7,115 bases of DNA. It comes from JAKLKS01 sp964370855. Lineage in GTDB: Bacteria > Planctomycetota > JAJSAM01 > JAKLKS01. The notes under the pieces were generated by a model. It saw only the letters and a list, made by a program, of their open reading frames with translations. It ran no database searches and had not been told where the DNA came from. Position 1 is the first letter of the stretch, and every line of letters starts with the position of its first letter. This document shows, one piece after another, positions 5,233-7,115 of the stretch. The stretch is from positions 1 to 7,115 of the forward strand of contig CAYJMF010000178.1 in the NCBI GenBank assembly GCA_964370855.1. Reading direction: 5' to 3'. Both the position numbers and the translations under genes were made by a program.

Positions 5233-7067
5233 GAGCCCGGACCGCGCTCCTCCTCCTCGCCGCGTCGTCGGCGGCCGCCTGCTCCGACCCGGCGCCGTCC
5301 CCCGCCCCAGGCCCGGCGCCCGCGGGAGCCGGCGCCCCCGCCGCGGCGGCCCCTTCCCCCGTCCGCTTCGAGGAGGTCGCCCTCAAGGCGGGCCTCGACT
5401 TCCAGATGACCTTCCTCCGCCCCGAGCAGGGGGAGAACTTCAAGATCAACCTCTACGACCACGGCACCGGCGTCAGCGTGGCCGACATCGACGGGGACGG
5501 GAGGGAGGACATCTACCTCGTGAACCAGCTCGGCCCCAACGGGATGTTCCGCAGCCGGGGGGACGGGACCTTCGAGGACGTCACCGCGGCGTCGGGCGCG
5601 GGCCTCGACGGGCTCATCGGCGTCGGGGCCGTCTTCGCCGACGTGGACGCCGACGGGGACCAGGATCTCTACGTCACCACCTCCCGCGGCGGGAACGTCT
5701 ACCTGGAGAACGACGGAAAGGGGGTGTTCAGGGACGTCACCCGGAAGGCGGGGCTCGCCCTCGTGGCGGAGTCCATGTCCCCCTCCTTCTTCGACGCCGA
5801 CGGGGACGGGGACCTCGACCTCCTCGTCACCAACACCGCGCGCTGGACCCTGGAGAGCTTCGACGACAAGCTCCGCTACTACAGGGGCAAGGCGACCCTC
5901 GACGAGCTCATCGACAGCGAGAAGCAGGAGAACGCCTTCTACCTCAACGACGGGAAGGGGAAGTTCACGGAGGCCGCCGGGCCGGCGGGGCTCAAGGGGA
6001 AGGGCTGGGGAGGCGACGCCGCCGTCTTCGACATGGACGACGACGGCGACCTCGACGTCTTCATCTGCAACATGTTCGGCTCCTCGGTCCTCCACGAGAA
6101 CGACGGGAAGGGCCGTTTCAAGGACGTGACGGCGGCGGTCCTCGGGAAGACCTCCTGGGGGGCCGTCGGCTGCCGCGCCTTCGACTACGACGGGGACGGG
6201 CTCCTCGACCTCTTCGTGTCGGACATGCACTCGGACATGTGGATCCCCTTCGACCTCGACCCGGCGCTGGTGGAGCCCGGGGAGCGGTACCCCTCCTTCT
6301 ACGCAAAGGCCGTGAAGATGGGCGCCGCCACGGCGGAGCAGGACCGGGAGTTCGCGCTCAAGGCCTCGGCCACCCCCGGGGAGGTCATCTTCGGGTCCAC
6401 CCTCTTCCGCAACCTCGGCGGCGGGAAGTTCGAGGAGGTGGCGCAGAAGGCGGGCTGGGAGACCTTCTGGCCCTGGGGCGTGACGGAGGGGGACTACGAC
6501 GCCGACGGGTACCCGGACATCTACGTGCCCTCGGGCATGGGGTACCCGCTCTTCCACTGGCCCTCGGCGGTCCTGCGCAACTCCGGGAAGGGCACCTTCC
6601 AGGACATCGCCCGCGCCGCCGGCGTGGAGCCCCCCCCGGGCGGGCCGCAGATGGGCATCGTCTTCAAGGGGAAGGCCGCCGTGCGCTCCTCCCGCTCCGC
6701 GGCGACCCTCGACTTCGACGGGGACGGGCGGCTGGACGTCGTCGTCAACAACTTCAACGACCGCTGCTGGCTCTGGAGGAACGTCTCCCCGGAGGGGACC
6801 TGGTGCCGCATCCGGCTGAAGGAGACCCGCGGCCACCGGGACGCCATCGGGGCCCTGGTCCGGCTCACCGCCGGGGGGCGGACGCGGACGATGATGGTGC
6901 AGGCGGCGGGGGGCTATCTCGCCCAGTCCTCCAACATCCTCCACTTCGGCCTCGGCGGCGCGAAGACCGTGGAGAAGGTGGAGATCCGCTGGCCCGGAGG
7001 CAACCTGCAGACGGTGACCGACGTGAAGGCGGGGGAGGTGAACGTGATCACGGAGCCGAAGGAGTGA
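5229..7067 (+). CDS. CRTAC1-type lipoprotein: seven FG-GAP/VCBS calcium motifs plus ASPIC/UnbV domain
   Basis: The product has 612 residues. ATG at 5229 overlaps the preceding TGA by 4 nt (ATGA). Residues 4-17 are a hydrophobic signal; Cys18 within SAAAC is a probable but imperfect lipobox, and a Pro/Ala tether (19-45) follows, so the protein is probably lipid-anchored outside the inner membrane. Seven DxDxDG(x)xD calcium-binding motifs start at residues 86, 138, 189, 268, 319, 422 and 495, consistent with a seven-bladed beta-propeller. Longer insertions separate motifs 3-4 and 5-6 (about 80 and 100 residues), the latter with SDMHSDMW typical of this family. Residues about 523-605 form the ASPIC/UnbV domain, with GALVRLTAGG, QAAGGYLAQSSNILHFGLGG and VEIRWPGG. 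The family resembles animal cartilage acidic protein 1 and is common in planctomycetes and other environmental bacteria; its biochemical role is not established. Binding to protein or polysaccharide is the usual proposal. Family assignment is very secure. Confidence 0.95.
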   Translation: MRARTALLLLAASSAAACSDPAPSPAPGPAPAGAGAPAAAAPSPVRFEEVALKAGLDFQMTFLRPEQGENFKINLYDHGTGVSVADIDGDGREDIYLVNQLGPNGMFRSRGDGTFEDVTAASGAGLDGLIGVGAVFADVDADGDQDLYVTTSRGGNVYLENDGKGVFRDVTRKAGLALVAESMSPSFFDADGDGDLDLLVTNTARWTLESFDDKLRYYRGKATLDELIDSEKQENAFYLNDGKGKFTEAAGPAGLKGKGWGGDAAVFDMDDDGDLDVFICNMFGSSVLHENDGKGRFKDVTAAVLGKTSWGAVGCRAFDYDGDGLLDLFVSDMHSDMWIPFDLDPALVEPGERYPSFYAKAVKMGAATAEQDREFALKASATPGEVIFGSTLFRNLGGGKFEEVAQKAGWETFWPWGVTEGDYDADGYPDIYVPSGMGYPLFHWPSAVLRNSGKGTFQDIARAAGVEPPPGGPQMGIVFKGKAAVRSSRSAATLDFDGDGRLDVVVNNFNDRCWLWRNVSPEGTWCRIRLKETRGHRDAIGALVRLTAGGRTRTMMVQAAGGYLAQSSNILHFGLGGAKTVEKVEIRWPGGNLQTVTDVKAGEVNVITEPKE

Positions 7068-7073
7068 GAGGAT

Positions 7074-7115
7074 GTGAGCCAATCCCCCGTGCTCCCTGCG
7101 GGTCCCGGCGCAAGC
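7074..7115 (+). CDS. Possible start of a further gene, cut by the window edge
   Basis: A GTG at 7074 opens a frame that stays open for 14 codons to the window end, reading VSQSPVLPAGPGAS. GGAG at 7061-7064 lies 9 nt upstream, within the end of the propeller gene. An ATG at 7072 is followed at once by TGA and is useless. Spacing would suit another gene of the same operon, but 14 codons are too few to identify a product or exclude chance. Confidence 0.25.
   Translation, partial: MSQSPVLPAGPGAS

Noticed and set aside
3683..5449. Long minus-strand open frame of 588 codons
   Set aside because: Arg/Gly/Pro-rich composition, antisense to three well-supported genes, no recognisable domain or ribosome site.
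4269..7082. Very long minus-strand open frame opposite the cassette genes
   Set aside because: Its product is mostly Val/Glu/Gly/Pro/Arg low complexity and mirrors the codon bias of the clear + strand genes; high GC removes stop codons on the opposite strand.
1..7115. CRISPR array, tRNA or rRNA genes, transposase, toxin-antitoxin or phage genes
   Set aside because: No regularly spaced direct repeats, no cloverleaf-like or ribosomal RNA segments and no matching protein motifs were found on either strand.

Overview
This is a very GC-rich window, clearly above 70% by eye, with strong G/C bias at third codon positions. That bias explains the many long but meaningless open frames on both strands. 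All supported genes lie on the + strand. The gene content is a HEAT-repeat protein with a characteristic tryptophan-rich tail, an outer-membrane barrel-like protein, lipoproteins, a NosL-like protein and a CRTAC1-type (FG-GAP/VCBS plus ASPIC/UnbV) lipoprotein. This suggests a Gram-negative, high-GC environmental bacterium. A Planctomycetota-like genome is my best guess, with Myxococcota or a related metagenomic phylum as alternatives. No taxonomic marker gene is present, so this is inference.

Layout: (1) 1-1188, a 5'-incomplete HEAT-repeat protein. Its first residues look like a Ycf48/BNR propeller repeat, which runs into a 15-G/7-C homopolymer tract and a proline-rich stretch. (2) 1189-1334, an intergenic region that opens with a perfect 32-bp AT-rich palindrome and ends with a possible hairpin at the Shine-Dalgarno site. 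(3) 1335-2237 and 2266-3555, two closely spaced genes for an exported, probable outer-membrane beta-barrel protein and a lipoprotein of unknown family. (4) 3556-3778, an intergenic region mostly filled by a REPIN-like inverted repeat with 29-30 bp arms. (5) 3779-7067, a tightly packed cassette of three genes with 4-nt start/stop overlaps: a polytopic membrane protein with conserved-looking Cys/His motifs, a membrane-anchored NosL-like Cys protein, and a seven-motif calcium-binding propeller lipoprotein with an ASPIC/UnbV tail. (6) 7068-7115, possibly the start of a further gene.

The most coherent functional unit is the 3779-7067 cassette. Translational coupling and shared export suggest that the three products act together at the cell envelope. 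The NosL relationship points to metal (copper) delivery, and the membrane protein carries a HHCxxC motif and a CC pair that could bind metal or do thiol chemistry. The propeller lipoprotein could be the client or the extracytoplasmic effector. No function is demonstrated for the cassette, and I found no clear example of a described defence, toxin or mobile gene system. The two dissimilar inverted repeats separate the window into three transcription blocks and are the main non-coding structures.
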